Below the pieces are notes generated by a model. It saw only the letters and a program-made list of their open reading frames with translations. It did no database searches and was not told the DNA's origin. A program made the position numbers and the translations under genes. From an uncultured Clostridia bacterium (lineage in GTDB: Bacteria; Bacillota; Clostridia; Oscillospirales; Acutalibacteraceae): DNA of 36,967 nt. The DNA lies in NCBI GenBank assembly GCA_904399395.1, contig CAJFPJ010000086.1:1-36967 (forward strand), read 5' to 3'. Below, piece by piece: positions 1 to 8,024 of the stretch. The first letter of the stretch is position 1. Every line of letters begins with the position of its first letter.

Positions 1-15
1 CCTGGTTCTACCAGG
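1..15. repeat. Short palindrome at the left of the IS200-type element
   Basis: Positions 1-6 (CCTGGT) and 10-15 (ACCAGG) form a perfect 6-bp stem with a 3-nt loop. IS200/IS605 elements end in subterminal hairpins recognised by their Y1 transposase. This one lies about 95 nt upstream of tnpA and may be the left-end hairpin. The window begins here, so the true left end could lie outside. Confidence 0.4.
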
Positions 16-109
16 GGTAAATAAAAAAGCCTTGGCAAATAAAACCTCCGTGCTACAATCGAGATGGTTTGGCAACCGCATCACGAAAAAGTAAGGAGGT
101 TTTACGCAA

Positions 110-601
110 GTGAAAAATGAAGTAAAACATACGGCGCACTCTAGCTACCGGTGTGAATACCATCTGGTATTTGCACCGAAGTACCGTCGGAAAGTGATTT
201 ACAAGGCATTACGCAAGGATATCATCGAAATCTTTAAAAAGCTGTGCAAGGAGATGAAAGTAGAGATCATCGAGGGAGAGGCATGTCCGGATCACATTCA
301 TATTTTAGTGAGTATCCCGCCGTACATGAGTATAGCACAGTTCGTGGGGACGCTCAAGAGTAAAAGTGCATTGATGATTTTCGATAGACACGCAAATCTG
401 AAATACAAATATGGAAGTCGAAATTTCTGGTGTAGGGGATACTTTGTGGATACAGTAGGAAAGAATGCGAAGATGATCCAAGAATATATCCAAAACCAGC
501 TGGAAGAAGATTTGGAGAGTGACCAAATTTCTCTCAAAGAGTATATGGACCCGTTTACGGGTAGCAAGAGAAAGTATGCAAAAGAAAACAGCCGCTTTTA
601 G
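110..601 (+). CDS. tnpA: IS200/IS605-family Y1 transposase TnpA
   Basis: This is a single-strand DNA transposase of 163 residues, the usual full length for the IS200 family. The HUH metal-binding motif is visible as CPDHIHILVSIPP near residues 59-71. A candidate nucleophilic Tyr lies in MIQEYIQNQ near residues 122-130. The start is GTG at 110, with AAGGAGG at 93-99 about 10 nt upstream. No tnpB follows, so the element is IS200-like. Palindromes on both sides support an intact element. The family cuts and rejoins single-stranded ends at hairpins, usually during replication. Identification is secure from motifs and length; the exact element boundaries are not. Confidence 0.93.
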   Translation: MKNEVKHTAHSSYRCEYHLVFAPKYRRKVIYKALRKDIIEIFKKLCKEMKVEIIEGEACPDHIHILVSIPPYMSIAQFVGTLKSKSALMIFDRHANLKYKYGSRNFWCRGYFVDTVGKNAKMIQEYIQNQLEEDLESDQISLKEYMDPFTGSKRKYAKENSRF

Positions 602-640
602 CGGCTGCCTGTAATAGTGATGCGATGACAAATCCTCGGT

Positions 641-709
641 ACCCCTTTAGGGGTCAGCAAGTACTGACCCCTCTGGGGTTTGAGCAAACCACTAGTTTAC
701 TAGTGGTTT
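641..709. repeat. Nested palindromes downstream of tnpA (probable IS right end)
   Basis: Several perfect stems overlap here: ACCCCT/AGGGGT at 641-654, AGGGGTCAG/CTGACCCCT at 649-657 and 664-672, ACCCC/GGGGT at 667-679, and AAACCACTAG/CTAGTGGTTT at 686-695 and 700-709 with a 4-nt loop. The last is followed by a T-rich stretch. Hairpins just downstream of tnpA fit the right end of an IS200-type element. The last could also terminate tnpA transcription. Confidence 0.6.
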
Positions 710-783
710 TGATTTTATTGCCTAATGGTGTTAATCAGCGATTTTGCAACCAAAATAAAGGATTTACTTAAGGATAAAACAGT

Positions 784-789
784 TATAAT
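784..789 (+). promoter_or_regulatory. Possible -10 element for the AbrB-like gene
   Basis: A perfect TATAAT lies 46 nt upstream of the ATG at 835. The hexamer 17 nt upstream (GATTTA at 761-766) is a poor -35. A TTGACA at 794-799 has no -10 at a suitable distance. The assignment rests mainly on the TATAAT match in an AT-rich region. Confidence 0.3.
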
Positions 790-834
790 AAAATTGACAA
801 ATGGAAATTACCATATTTTCCGGAGGGTAACAAT

Positions 835-1092
835 ATGAAAGAAATGATTATTAAGAGAAAAATTGATGAAATGGGCAGAATCGTTCTTCCTGTCCGTATG
901 CGCAGAATGATGGGAATCGGGATCGGAACAGAATTACAGATCGAATACGCCGATCAAAAAATCATTATAAAAATCCCCGATGAAGCTTGTCAACTTTGCG
1001 GGTCCAATCATGATTTAATTTCATACAATGGCTCAAACATATGTCGTGCATGTGTCAAAAAGCTTCAAGCCGTTTTAGAAAAAGACAAATAA
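835..1092 (+). CDS. AbrB/SpoVT-type transcriptional regulator with Cys4 tail
   Basis: The protein has 85 residues. The first 48 or so form a typical AbrB-like swapped-hairpin DNA-binding domain, with a K-RKIDEMGRIVLP motif at residues 7-19. The tail carries CxxC at residues 52-55 and another at 70-73, which looks like a small zinc ribbon. AbrB and its relatives bind AT-rich DNA and control transition-state genes. The start is ATG at 835 with CGGAGGG about 8 nt upstream. It is the only regulator-like gene in the window, but it is separated from the biosynthetic genes by metK and the recombinase and points the other way. Control of the cluster by this protein is therefore only a possibility. 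Confidence 0.85.
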   Translation: MKEMIIKRKIDEMGRIVLPVRMRRMMGIGIGTELQIEYADQKIIIKIPDEACQLCGSNHDLISYNGSNICRACVKKLQAVLEKDK

Positions 1093-1151
1093 AACAGTAA
1101 TGATATTTGTAAAAACAAGATATAGAATTTATAAATTATGAGGTGAATGAC

Positions 1152-1562
1152 ATGCTGCCACAGCCGATATGCAGTATTATAGGCTGTATTGACCGAATAG
1201 AAGATACGGAAACCGAATACATCAAAGATGAAAAGCATAGTAAATCATATAAGCTCAGACAAAACATACGACAAGCGATAAAAGATGGTTTTACTGTCTT
1301 TGCTTGCAGCGGAGACAACCGATATAACACACAGGGATTGCTTGTTCTGCTTCAAGAGCTGGGAGCCGAATGCAAATACAAAAACATTGTGGTAAACCCC
1401 ATATATAATGATAAACCATACTGTGATGATGATATCTGGGCACAGCTTGACACATTGCCGATAGCCGGAATACATTTAGCCAAAGGATACAGTAAAAAAG
1501 CCATTTCCGTAAGGGAGAAATGGCTTCGAGAGCATAGCAAGCGAGTCATTGAAATAGAGTAA
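1152..1562 (+). CDS. Small protein of unknown function
   Basis: This gene encodes about 136 residues and I do not recognise the family with confidence. The pattern of a basic helix, then DGFTVFACSGDNRYNTQGLL, then a later K-ISVREKWLREHS-KRVIEIE faintly recalls the SLOG/YpsA nucleotide-binding fold (G-rich loop after a strand, late Arg-rich helix), but key glycines are missing. ATG at 1152 is preferred because GAGGTG at 1140-1145 lies 6 nt upstream; a GTG at 1143 would put the SD inside the gene. It follows the AbrB-like gene by about 60 nt, so the two may be cotranscribed. A strong terminator begins at its stop codon. Confidence 0.6.
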   Translation: MLPQPICSIIGCIDRIEDTETEYIKDEKHSKSYKLRQNIRQAIKDGFTVFACSGDNRYNTQGLLVLLQELGAECKYKNIVVNPIYNDKPYCDDDIWAQLDTLPIAGIHLAKGYSKKAISVREKWLREHSKRVIEIE

Positions 1563-1608
1563 AAAACATCTGCTGAACAATTTTAAAAATTGTTCAGCAG
1601 ATGTTTTT
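1562..1608. terminator. Strong bidirectional intrinsic terminator
   Basis: A 23-nt perfect inverted repeat occupies 1562-1584 and 1586-1608. Its core is ACATCTGCTGAACAAT, flanked by A5 on one side and T5 on the other, so it gives a U-tract on either strand. It separates the plus-strand pair (AbrB-like and small unknown) from convergent metK, and should terminate both. Confidence 0.92.
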
Positions 1609-1705
1609 AAATGCTGGTATTTATCGATTTTATAATATGCATTCATTATATTCTGGTATATATTTGCAGGAGGAATGATTATTTGTTTTATCAAGCAGAC
1701 CTTAA

Positions 1706-2896
1706 TCATTGTTCAATATTAAAATAATAATTTAATGCATGAACCTTATCGGTTGCTTCCCATTTGACACCTAAATCTTCTCTTCCCATATGTCCATACG
1801 CAGCAAGTTTTTGATAGATAGGCCGTCTTAAATCAAGATGCTTTATAATGGCAGCCGGACGCAAATCAAAAACTTGATTGACTGCATCTGCAATTTTATT
1901 ATCAGGGTATTTACCTGTACCAAAGGTGTTTACTGTTATAGAAACAGGATGTGCAATTCCAATCGCATAAGCGATCTGCAATTCACACTGGTTAGCTAAT
2001 CCTGCAGCTACAATATTTTTTGCCACATATCGTGCCATATAGGCGGCGCTTCTATCTACCTTTGTCGGATCCTTTCCGGAAAAAGCTCCGCCGCCATGAC
2101 GAGCATAGCCTCCATATGTATCCACGATTATTTTACGGCCGGTAAGTCCACTGTCTCCCTGAGGGCCTCCGGTAACAAATCTTCCCGTTGGATTAATGTG
2201 TATTTTTGTGTTATTATCAAATAACTGTTCCGGAATAACCGGAAAAACAACTTTTGCTATGATGTCTTTATGTAACTGTGCCATATCCACGTCATCAGAA
2301 TGCTGTGTAGAAATAATAATAGTATCTACCCGAACAGGTTTTCCATCATGATATTCTACAGTCACCTGAGTTTTGCCATCCGGACGAAGGTAGTCAAGTT
2401 CTCCTGACTTTCTTACTTTTGTCAATTGCACAGCCAATTTATGTGCAAGAGAGATAGGCATTGGCATCAACTCCGGTGTTTCGTCACAAGCATATCCAAA
2501 CATCATTCCTTGATCTCCTGCACCATTTACATCTTCATCAGTATGTGAACCGGTCTTGATTTCCATAGAGTTATTCACACCTAAAGCTATATCCTGTGAT
2601 TGCTCATCAATAGAAGTCATAACCGCACATGTTTTAGCATCAAATCCATAATCAGCATTAGTATAACCTATTTCTTCTATCACTTTTCTGGCTATTTTAG
2701 GAATATCAACATAACAGGAAGTAGATATTTCTCCCATTACCACTGCGACGCCGGTAGTAATTGCAGTTTCACATGCTACTCGGCAATTTTTATCTTGAGC
2801 AATAATAGCATCTAATACTGCATCAGATATTTGATCGCAAATTTTATCCGGATGTCCTTCTGTAACAGATTCTGATGTGAATAAAAATTTTTGCAT
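1706..2896 (-). CDS. metK: S-adenosylmethionine synthetase
   Basis: MetK makes SAM from methionine and ATP in the cytoplasm. The 396-residue length is the family norm. Signature segments are present: the N-terminal [22 protein letters not shown], the [12 protein letters not shown] loop near residues 125-136, and the [19 protein letters not shown] phosphate-binding segment near 267-285. The ATG start has AGGAAGTG upstream. It lies 27 nt downstream of the broken recombinase and may have its own promoter inside that gene. The neighbouring cluster is rich in SAM users (three radical SAM enzymes and a methyltransferase), so a local metK could supply them. It could equally be the ordinary chromosomal copy. 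I saw no SAM riboswitch in the 27-nt leader. Confidence 0.97.
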   Translation of the reverse strand: MQKFLFTSESVTEGHPDKICDQISDAVLDAIIAQDKNCRVACETAITTGVAVVMGEISTSCYVDIPKIARKVIEEIGYTNADYGFDAKTCAVMTSIDEQSQDIALGVNNSMEIKTGSHTDEDVNGAGDQGMMFGYACDETPELMPMPISLAHKLAVQLTKVRKSGELDYLRPDGKTQVTVEYHDGKPVRVDTIIISTQHSDDVDMAQLHKDIIAKVVFPVIPEQLFDNNTKIHINPTGRFVTGGPQGDSGLTGRKIIVDTYGGYARHGGGAFSGKDPTKVDRSAAYMARYVAKNIVAAGLANQCELQIAYAIGIAHPVSITVNTFGTGKYPDNKIADAVNQVFDLRPAAIIKHLDLRRPIYQKLAAYGHMGREDLGVKWEATDKVHALNYYFNIEQ

Positions 2897-2923
2897 ACTT
2901 ACACTTCCTGTTTTATATTTAAT

Positions 2924-3864
2924 TTATATTTTTTGCATATGATTGACTATTCCTGCCAATGGGTTAGTATTAACCGCCGACTGAAGCTGCTGATCATCTA
3001 TATGAGTATAGATTTGAGTTGTATTTAAACTTTCATGCCCTAATATTTCTTTTAAAGCTCTGATGTCTACACCTCCATACCTATACAATAATGTCGCAGC
3101 AGTATGCCTTAATTTATGTGGTGTAATATCGTGAGAAAGTCCGGCTTTTTCAACTGCGTTTTTGATAACAACTTGAATAGCACGTGTGGTCAATCTGCTT
3201 CCTCTTTTACTTATAAAGAGTGCATTATCTTTCGGATTATAGTTTTTGCGTTCATTTAACCATTCATTTACAGCATTTTTGGCTGCTGGTGTTAAAAAGA
3301 TTTGTCGTTCTTTATCCCCTTTTCCTATTACAGTCACAGATTCAGCACTAATCTGCTCAACATTTAAGTTTGTAAGTTCAGCCAAACGTAAAGCGCAATT
3401 TAAAAATAAAGTAATGATGCAATAATTTCGAGGAGAATTTTCTACACTCATTAACAATCGAATAGAATCCTCTAAACTTAAATATTTTGGTATGCGTTTC
3501 GGTTGCTTTGGCACATCTAATTCTTCCGTAAAATTATTTTCTATTAAATGTACTTTTTTAAGATATTTCCAAAATTGTCTAATTGAAATAATTTTTCGAC
3601 TACATGTGGCAATAGAACAGTGACGATTTTTTGCAAATATGCTATAAAAGCATATATATCATTGAGTGTAATAGATTTAATAAAATTTATGTCTGCAAAA
3701 GAACAATCAGGCAAAGGTGTAACCAATGGTTTTTTATGTTGTAAGACAAAAATAAATAAAAGTCTAAGATCTACGCGAAATTCAGCAATTGTATGTGGCG
3801 ATCTTGCTTTTATAACAGTTAGATAACTGAAATACTCTTCTAATATTTTGTTATTAATCTCCAT
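2924..3864 (-). pseudogene. XerC/D-like tyrosine recombinase, frameshifted
   Basis: Two adjacent reading frames make one recombinase of about 313 residues. The N-terminal core-binding part (from ATG 3864, SD AAAGGTG) runs to the A6 run at 3627-3632. There one added A joins it in frame to ...RHCSIATCSRKIISIRQFW... and then to the catalytic part. The catalytic domain keeps Arg in NCALRLAEL, Lys in GKGDKER, HKLRH, LGHESL and the Tyr in TQIYTH. The single 1-nt deletion in a homopolymer could be a real inactivation, a programmed slippage or a sequencing error. The catalytic half could also be translated alone from a GTG at 3514. Xer-like enzymes resolve chromosome dimers or move islands; neighbouring IS elements make a mobility role plausible. 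Confidence 0.88.
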
Positions 3865-3978
3865 TAGAAAACACACCTTTTTTCTTTTAGTATTTTCTAA
3901 TATGAAATAATAATTCAAAATAATAAAATATTATTTTATATATCATATTTTATTTTCACATTATAGCAAATTTTCTGG

Positions 3979-4621
3979 CTATATTATACTATTTATAAAC
4001 CTCGTTGTGTCAATCATCCTAACCAATGGCGGCTTCTGCTTTGTTGAGCATACATGGCAAATGGCTTCATTGTTTTGAAATACATTGTGATAGATAAGCT
4101 GCTTTTGGGTGTTTGATTCAAATACACTGAAAGGGTAGAGGTTTATGCAAGCCCTTTCCTTCCCATTTGATTCGGCTCTCTTTTTTGTCCAGACTTCATA
4201 AAATCGAATGTTTTTATGACCATGCATTGTGTACGCTGTTTCATCCGGCGTAAAGAATCGCTTTGCTATTTGCATATTCGCTGTTTTGATGATTTCTATA
4301 TCAACACCTACAGGCTCATTAGCTATGACACAAGCGAGGTAATTACCGGCATGAGAAATATTGAATTGTATAGGGGGTGCCTGCAACAAATGGTTTGCCA
4401 TATTCATTAACCGAAAACTCAATCTGCCTCTTACTAAGGTTCGTAAAACGGCATATTTTAACACGAGCTAAAATGTCACCCAATAGACAATTTCTCGCAT
4501 CCCGGAAAAAATGAAATTGTTTTATTCGTTCCTGTTTATCCGGACTAACAAGAGGCAGCAGAGCATCAAAGTCTTTTGGTATAAACTCAGGGATAACTGT
4601 AAGAATGACCGCCTCGAACAT
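3979..4621 (-). pseudogene. Sfp-type phosphopantetheinyl transferase with three frameshifts
   Basis: This family activates carrier proteins by adding 4'-phosphopantetheine from CoA to a serine. Conserved pieces are recognisable: NEYGKPF, FNISHAGNYLACVI, GVDIEIIK, FFTPDETAY and FYEVWTKK followed out of frame by IKWEGKGLHKPL. To read them as one protein of about 213 residues, one C must be removed from the C5 run near 4375, one A added to the A6 run at 4191-4196, and one C removed from the C3 run near 4136. The start is probably ATG 4621, with AAGGAG 8 nt upstream. It lies just downstream of the adenylation-carrier gene, as expected for its partner. The Glu of the WTKKE motif is lost as written, so the copy is inactive or the sequence has homopolymer errors. 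Confidence 0.82.
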
Positions 4622-4693
4622 ACATGTTGCTCCTTCATATCGTCTTTGTGTTTCGTGGTTTGGTGAGAAGGCGAACCTAATCATTTTCGCAGT

Positions 4694-6340
4694 TTATTTT
4701 ACTTTTGTTTCGACATACTCAATCATTGATTTGATTGTAGGGAAAGCGGTTATTAGCAACATTTCATCATCAAATTCAAAGTCAAATTCACTTTCCAGAT
4801 CAACTACTATCTTAATAAAAGTGATTGAATCAACACCAGTATATGAAAAATCTGTTTCTAAAGTAACATCACCAATTTCGGAATTTAGATTAGATACAAT
4901 AATTTGAAATATCTTTTCTTGTGTATTATTCAATTCTATTGTGCTACAGTCTTTTAACGAAGAATTTTCCTCATTTATCTCAATACATTCCGATACTCTT
5001 TTTCTGTCGATTTTACCGTTAGTCGTTTGGATAAAATTTTCGACTCGTTTAAATATAACCGGAATCATATAATCGGGCAGATTTAATGATAAATACGATA
5101 TAATATCTTTCGTCTCAATATGGCTACTACTGGTGTAAAACGCTTCTAAAACTTTATCCGTTTCACTCGTCTCTAATGCAATAACGACAGATTGTTTTAT
5201 ACCTCCAAACTGATTAAGATAAGCTTCTATTTCTTCAAGCTCAATTCGATGACCGCGTATTTTCACCTGATTATCGATTCGCCCCAAATACTCCAAATCG
5301 CCATCTGGAAGGTAGCGCCCCCTATCTCCTGTTCGATACGCCCTAATATCAGGTTTCTGCGGAAGATAGATGAATTTCTCTTTCGTCAAATCACTGCGTC
5401 CAACATATCCTTTTGCTAGACCTTTTCCGGCAATGCAAATCTCTCCGACTTCTCCAACTGGTAAAATAGAAAGGTTCTCATTAACTATATAAACTTCTGT
5501 ATTCTTGATTGGGCGTCCAATGTCGATTCGGTCTCTGCAAGTAAGATCACTAACCGTTGACCAAATAGTGGTTTCTGTAGGTCCATACATATTATATATC
5601 TTGGCTGTTGTTTTCTCTTGCAACGTATGCAGTAAACTGATAGGAAATGGTTCGCCCCCAATCATTATTTCCTTAACATTTTTCAAACAGAAAAGCTCTT
5701 TGTCATGGTTCAAGAGTAATTGCATTTTGGACGGCGTCATTTGAACCATATCTACAGCATTATCTCGAATAAGTTGAGCCATGAATTTCGGATTACGCTG
5801 TTCTTCTTTGTTTGCGAGTATAACTGTAAGCCCCTTATATAGAGCCATAATGCTTTCAAGAAAAAAGATGTCAAAGGATACTGTAGTGAGGCATGCAATT
5901 CGTTTTTTATGGGAAAAATCAATGATGCTTGAGATGCCTTCAATGAAATTAAACAGCCCTTCTCGTGTTACTTCAACACCTTTAGGAATTCCTGTAGAAC
6001 CAGAGGTAAAGAGAATATAGGATATACTATTTTTAGCAATGTCTACATCAAAATCAACATATTCATTTTCATCGATACAAATAACATTTGCATCCCTGAC
6101 TTTTTCAATATACCTCTTATGTGTAATAACGGTATTCACTTTAGCCTCATTTAGAATTTTTTCAATTCGTGATGGGGGATAACTTGGATCAATCGGAACG
6201 TAGGTGATTTGCTTATTAAAGCAATTATACATTGCAGATATTAAAGAGCTATTTCTATCTAAGATTAACCCGACACGATCAAAATTCAACTTTATTTTAT
6301 TTTCTATGCTATTCAACTCATTCGATGTAATTATCTGCAT
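4694..6340 (-). CDS. Stand-alone NRPS adenylation domain plus peptidyl carrier domain
   Basis: The protein activates an amino acid as the adenylate and loads it on its own carrier domain. Of 548 residues, about 1-465 are the A domain: YVPIDPSYP (A2), ILFTSGSTGIPKG (A3), NMYGPTETT (A5), YRTGDRGRY (A7), GRIDNQVKIRGHRIE (A8) and NGKIDRKR (A10). The carrier domain follows, with GVDSITF and Ser505. No condensation or thioesterase domain is present. Placing the specificity positions by eye against GrsA gives about D-I-L-Q-I-I-M-I-W-K, which resembles the glycine code I remember (DILQLGLIWK); this is a tentative call. The N terminus is about 20 residues shorter than usual. ATG 6340 overlaps the stop of an upstream open frame (TAATG). 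A PPTase follows directly. Confidence 0.93.
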   Translation of the reverse strand: MQIITSNELNSIENKIKLNFDRVGLILDRNSSLISAMYNCFNKQITYVPIDPSYPPSRIEKILNEAKVNTVITHKRYIEKVRDANVICIDENEYVDFDVDIAKNSISYILFTSGSTGIPKGVEVTREGLFNFIEGISSIIDFSHKKRIACLTTVSFDIFFLESIMALYKGLTVILANKEEQRNPKFMAQLIRDNAVDMVQMTPSKMQLLLNHDKELFCLKNVKEIMIGGEPFPISLLHTLQEKTTAKIYNMYGPTETTIWSTVSDLTCRDRIDIGRPIKNTEVYIVNENLSILPVGEVGEICIAGKGLAKGYVGRSDLTKEKFIYLPQKPDIRAYRTGDRGRYLPDGDLEYLGRIDNQVKIRGHRIELEEIEAYLNQFGGIKQSVVIALETSETDKVLEAFYTSSSHIETKDIISYLSLNLPDYMIPVIFKRVENFIQTTNGKIDRKRVSECIEINEENSSLKDCSTIELNNTQEKIFQIIVSNLNSEIGDVTLETDFSYTGVDSITFIKIVVDLESEFDFEFDDEMLLITAFPTIKSMIEYVETKVK

Positions 6341-6522
6341 TATACTAATCCTTTCAGCACCTTTGCAGCCAAATTTTCTTCAGCATACGCTATACTCTTA
6401 ATCATCTCACTGGCTTGACCAATTCGACTGACGTTTTTAGATACAAGAATTTTAATGAAATGATTCTTCACAGCGTCCCATTCTCCGCAAATATTTTTTA
6501 TATTTTGAATGATCTCGTCATG
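6340..6522 (-). pseudogene. Orphan 3' gene fragment upstream of the NRPS gene
   Basis: About 60 in-frame codons end in TAA overlapping the NRPS start (TAATG), the coupling typical of a real upstream gene. The frame opens at a TGA at 6523-6525 and has no good start before an internal ATG. The encoded helix-rich segment includes EWDAVKNHFIKILVSKN and EENLAAKVLKGLV. I cannot assign a family. The likeliest reading is the 3' remnant of a gene lost when the region upstream was rearranged, possibly with the IS66 fragment that follows. Confidence 0.4.
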
Positions 6523-6543
6523 TCATCCAGACATAAACATTGT

Positions 6544-6569
6544 GTTATATCTTGAGTTTGCAATATAAC
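6544..6569. repeat. Imperfect palindrome between the gene fragment and the IS66 remnant
   Basis: GTTATAT at 6544-6550 pairs with ATATAAC at 6563-6569 around a 12-nt centre. The surrounding 6523-6612 is AT-rich with no open frame that I can support. A regulatory role is possible but nothing else supports it. Confidence 0.2.
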
Positions 6570-6612
6570 TCAGTCTATTTTATATGGTATATAATTTTCC
6601 CCAAATTATTAT

Positions 6613-6917
6613 GTAAGCGTAAAATCATCCGGCGGCTGTCTCTACCAAACTATAAAAGTCCAAAGAAGTACATAGTAGTACCAGAGAGTACCTAAGACTC
6701 TAAGATAGTGAGGGGCAGACATGGAGAAAGTCGAGAGTTTACAAAGCATCACCGGCTGGCGGAATGGAGCCGGCGTGTAGAGGCTTGCCGGAGCAGCGGA
6801 CTGCCCGTAGGCCGGTGGTATGAGGAAAAAGAAATTAAGGTGTCCACCTATTTTTCCTTACCAACATCCGATATCACTGCATCAAAACAACTCAAATCAT
6901 TGTATTTTTTAAATTAA
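6613..6917 (+). mobile_element. Truncated IS66-family element (left end and tnpA start)
   Basis: The stretch starts at 6613 with GTAAGCGTAAAATC, matching the GTAAGCG terminal motif typical of IS66-family inverted repeats. About 95 nt inside, a plus-strand frame from GTG 6708 encodes LAEWSRRVEACRSSGLPVG-RWYEEKEI-K-STY, the N-terminal helix-turn-helix pattern of the IS66 accessory protein TnpA. Similarity stops near 6855 and the frame ends at 6917. No tnpB, no transposase and no matching right inverted repeat follow, so only the left end remains. GC content is visibly higher than in the neighbouring genes. It marks a rearrangement junction between the NRPS segment and the long gene set. Confidence 0.6.
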
Positions 6918-6962
6918 CCTTGGACTTCATCACCATAATTTACTCGCTATTCTGATTTTTTA

Positions 6963-8006
6963 CTATAAATAGTCAGTTCGCCAAATAATATTTTGCTTAA
7001 TCACTTTTGCTGGATTTCCTACCGCCAAGGAATGTGAAGGTATCGACTTTGCAACCACACTCCCACTTCCAATAACACTGCCTTCTCCAATCTCTACCCC
7101 CTTCAATATAGTTACGTTACTTCCAATCCAAACATGATCGTGAATAATAATTGGTTGATACCGATTTATCTGAGAACCAATTTTCAACATATGAGCATCG
7201 CCATCCATAATAGAAACATTCCAGGAAATCAGGCAATCATTCCCTATATGTAAATAATCGTAAACCATTATTCTTGTATTTGAGCCAACATAAACATGCC
7301 CAAAATCAGCACGCCCACTATAAACATTTATAAGGACATGATCACATAAATACAGACTTTTTGCGGACAAAAATGCGCTTTCGTACACATTAATTTCTGA
7401 TTTCCTTTTCATATATACATTTTCTATCATCAGATTCATGTTATTGTATAAGTTTATTTGTGAATCTTCCATTGAAAGATAGGAAAAATCAAATTGCGCA
7501 TTGGATAACAAATAAATTTGATTCTTTCCTGCCACTTTCATGGCATTATGCATACAAAATTTGCCAAAATCATGTCCAATCAATTCTATTTCGGGCGCTT
7601 TGAGTAGTTGCTCTTCGTTCGTTAAAAGAGAAAATTTTTCTTTGTTTATTTCTAAAAAATAATCCACATCAACGTATTCGATATTATCTTCATTTAACCC
7701 ATACTGTATTAATTTGTTTATAAGGGCATAATTGTTATATGAAAAACATACAATAAAAAACTCATTTAAATCGTCCTGTAATATTTGACTAATTGGTCTT
7801 ATTGGCACCTGTTTTGTATACATGTTTTGATAGTTTTCGTCAGGTACAATGAAGAATTCACATAAACCTGCGATTTGCATAAACTGATTCAAAAAATGAG
7901 GGAATCCACAACCAATTATTTTTTTGGTACGCTTTTTAAATTGGATCTTGTGTACAAGAGAAAAAAATGCCACCTGGTCTCTAATGAATATTTTTTTAAT
8001 AAACAT
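6963..8006 (-). CDS. Hexapeptide-repeat (left-handed beta-helix) acyltransferase
   Basis: The C-terminal 90 residues are a classic hexapeptide acyltransferase: HVWIGSNVTILKGVEIGEGSVIGSGSVV followed by the GNPAKVIK closing motif. Such enzymes move acetyl or other acyl groups from CoA or ACP to hydroxyls or amines, usually on sugars. The first 100 residues look like a small Rossmann-type domain (IIGCGFPHF near residue 35), as in PglD-like sugar acyltransferases. The middle holds irregular coils. ATG 8006 is preferred over 8018 because TGAGGA lies 5-6 nt before it. It is the last gene of the long minus-strand set and follows the unknown protein by 18 nt. The likely role is acylation of a sugar or amine of the product. 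Confidence 0.85.
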   Translation of the reverse strand: MFIKKIFIRDQVAFFSLVHKIQFKKRTKKIIGCGFPHFLNQFMQIAGLCEFFIVPDENYQNMYTKQVPIRPISQILQDDLNEFFIVCFSYNNYALINKLIQYGLNEDNIEYVDVDYFLEINKEKFSLLTNEEQLLKAPEIELIGHDFGKFCMHNAMKVAGKNQIYLLSNAQFDFSYLSMEDSQINLYNNMNLMIENVYMKRKSEINVYESAFLSAKSLYLCDHVLINVYSGRADFGHVYVGSNTRIMVYDYLHIGNDCLISWNVSIMDGDAHMLKIGSQINRYQPIIIHDHVWIGSNVTILKGVEIGEGSVIGSGSVVAKSIPSHSLAVGNPAKVIKQNIIWRTDYL

Positions 8007-8024
8007 GGTTGTCCTCATTAATGG

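Noticed and set aside
298-631. Two minus-strand open frames within tnpA
   Set aside because: They lie entirely inside or across the transposase gene, have no ribosome binding site and show no family pattern.
1152-1562. Calling the small protein a SLOG/YpsA-family member
   Set aside because: Only a loose helix-strand similarity is visible and the glycine-rich motif is not intact.
2897-2923. Possible SAM riboswitch ahead of metK
   Set aside because: The gap is only 27 nt and carries a plain ribosome binding site, too short for any SAM riboswitch.
3917-3937. AAAATAATA/TATTATTTT palindrome between the PPTase and recombinase
   Set aside because: It is AT-only with no GC stem, so it is not a convincing terminator; such repeats arise easily in AT-rich DNA.
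6340-6522. Reading the orphan frame as the tail of an acyl-CoA dehydrogenase that would partner the fused ETF
   Set aside because: The segment is helical but I see no dehydrogenase signature in it; the idea was driven by the need for a partner.
6918-6962. Terminator after the last gene of the long set
   Set aside because: No GC-rich stem with a U-tract was found in the short stretch between the acyltransferase stop and the IS66 fragment.
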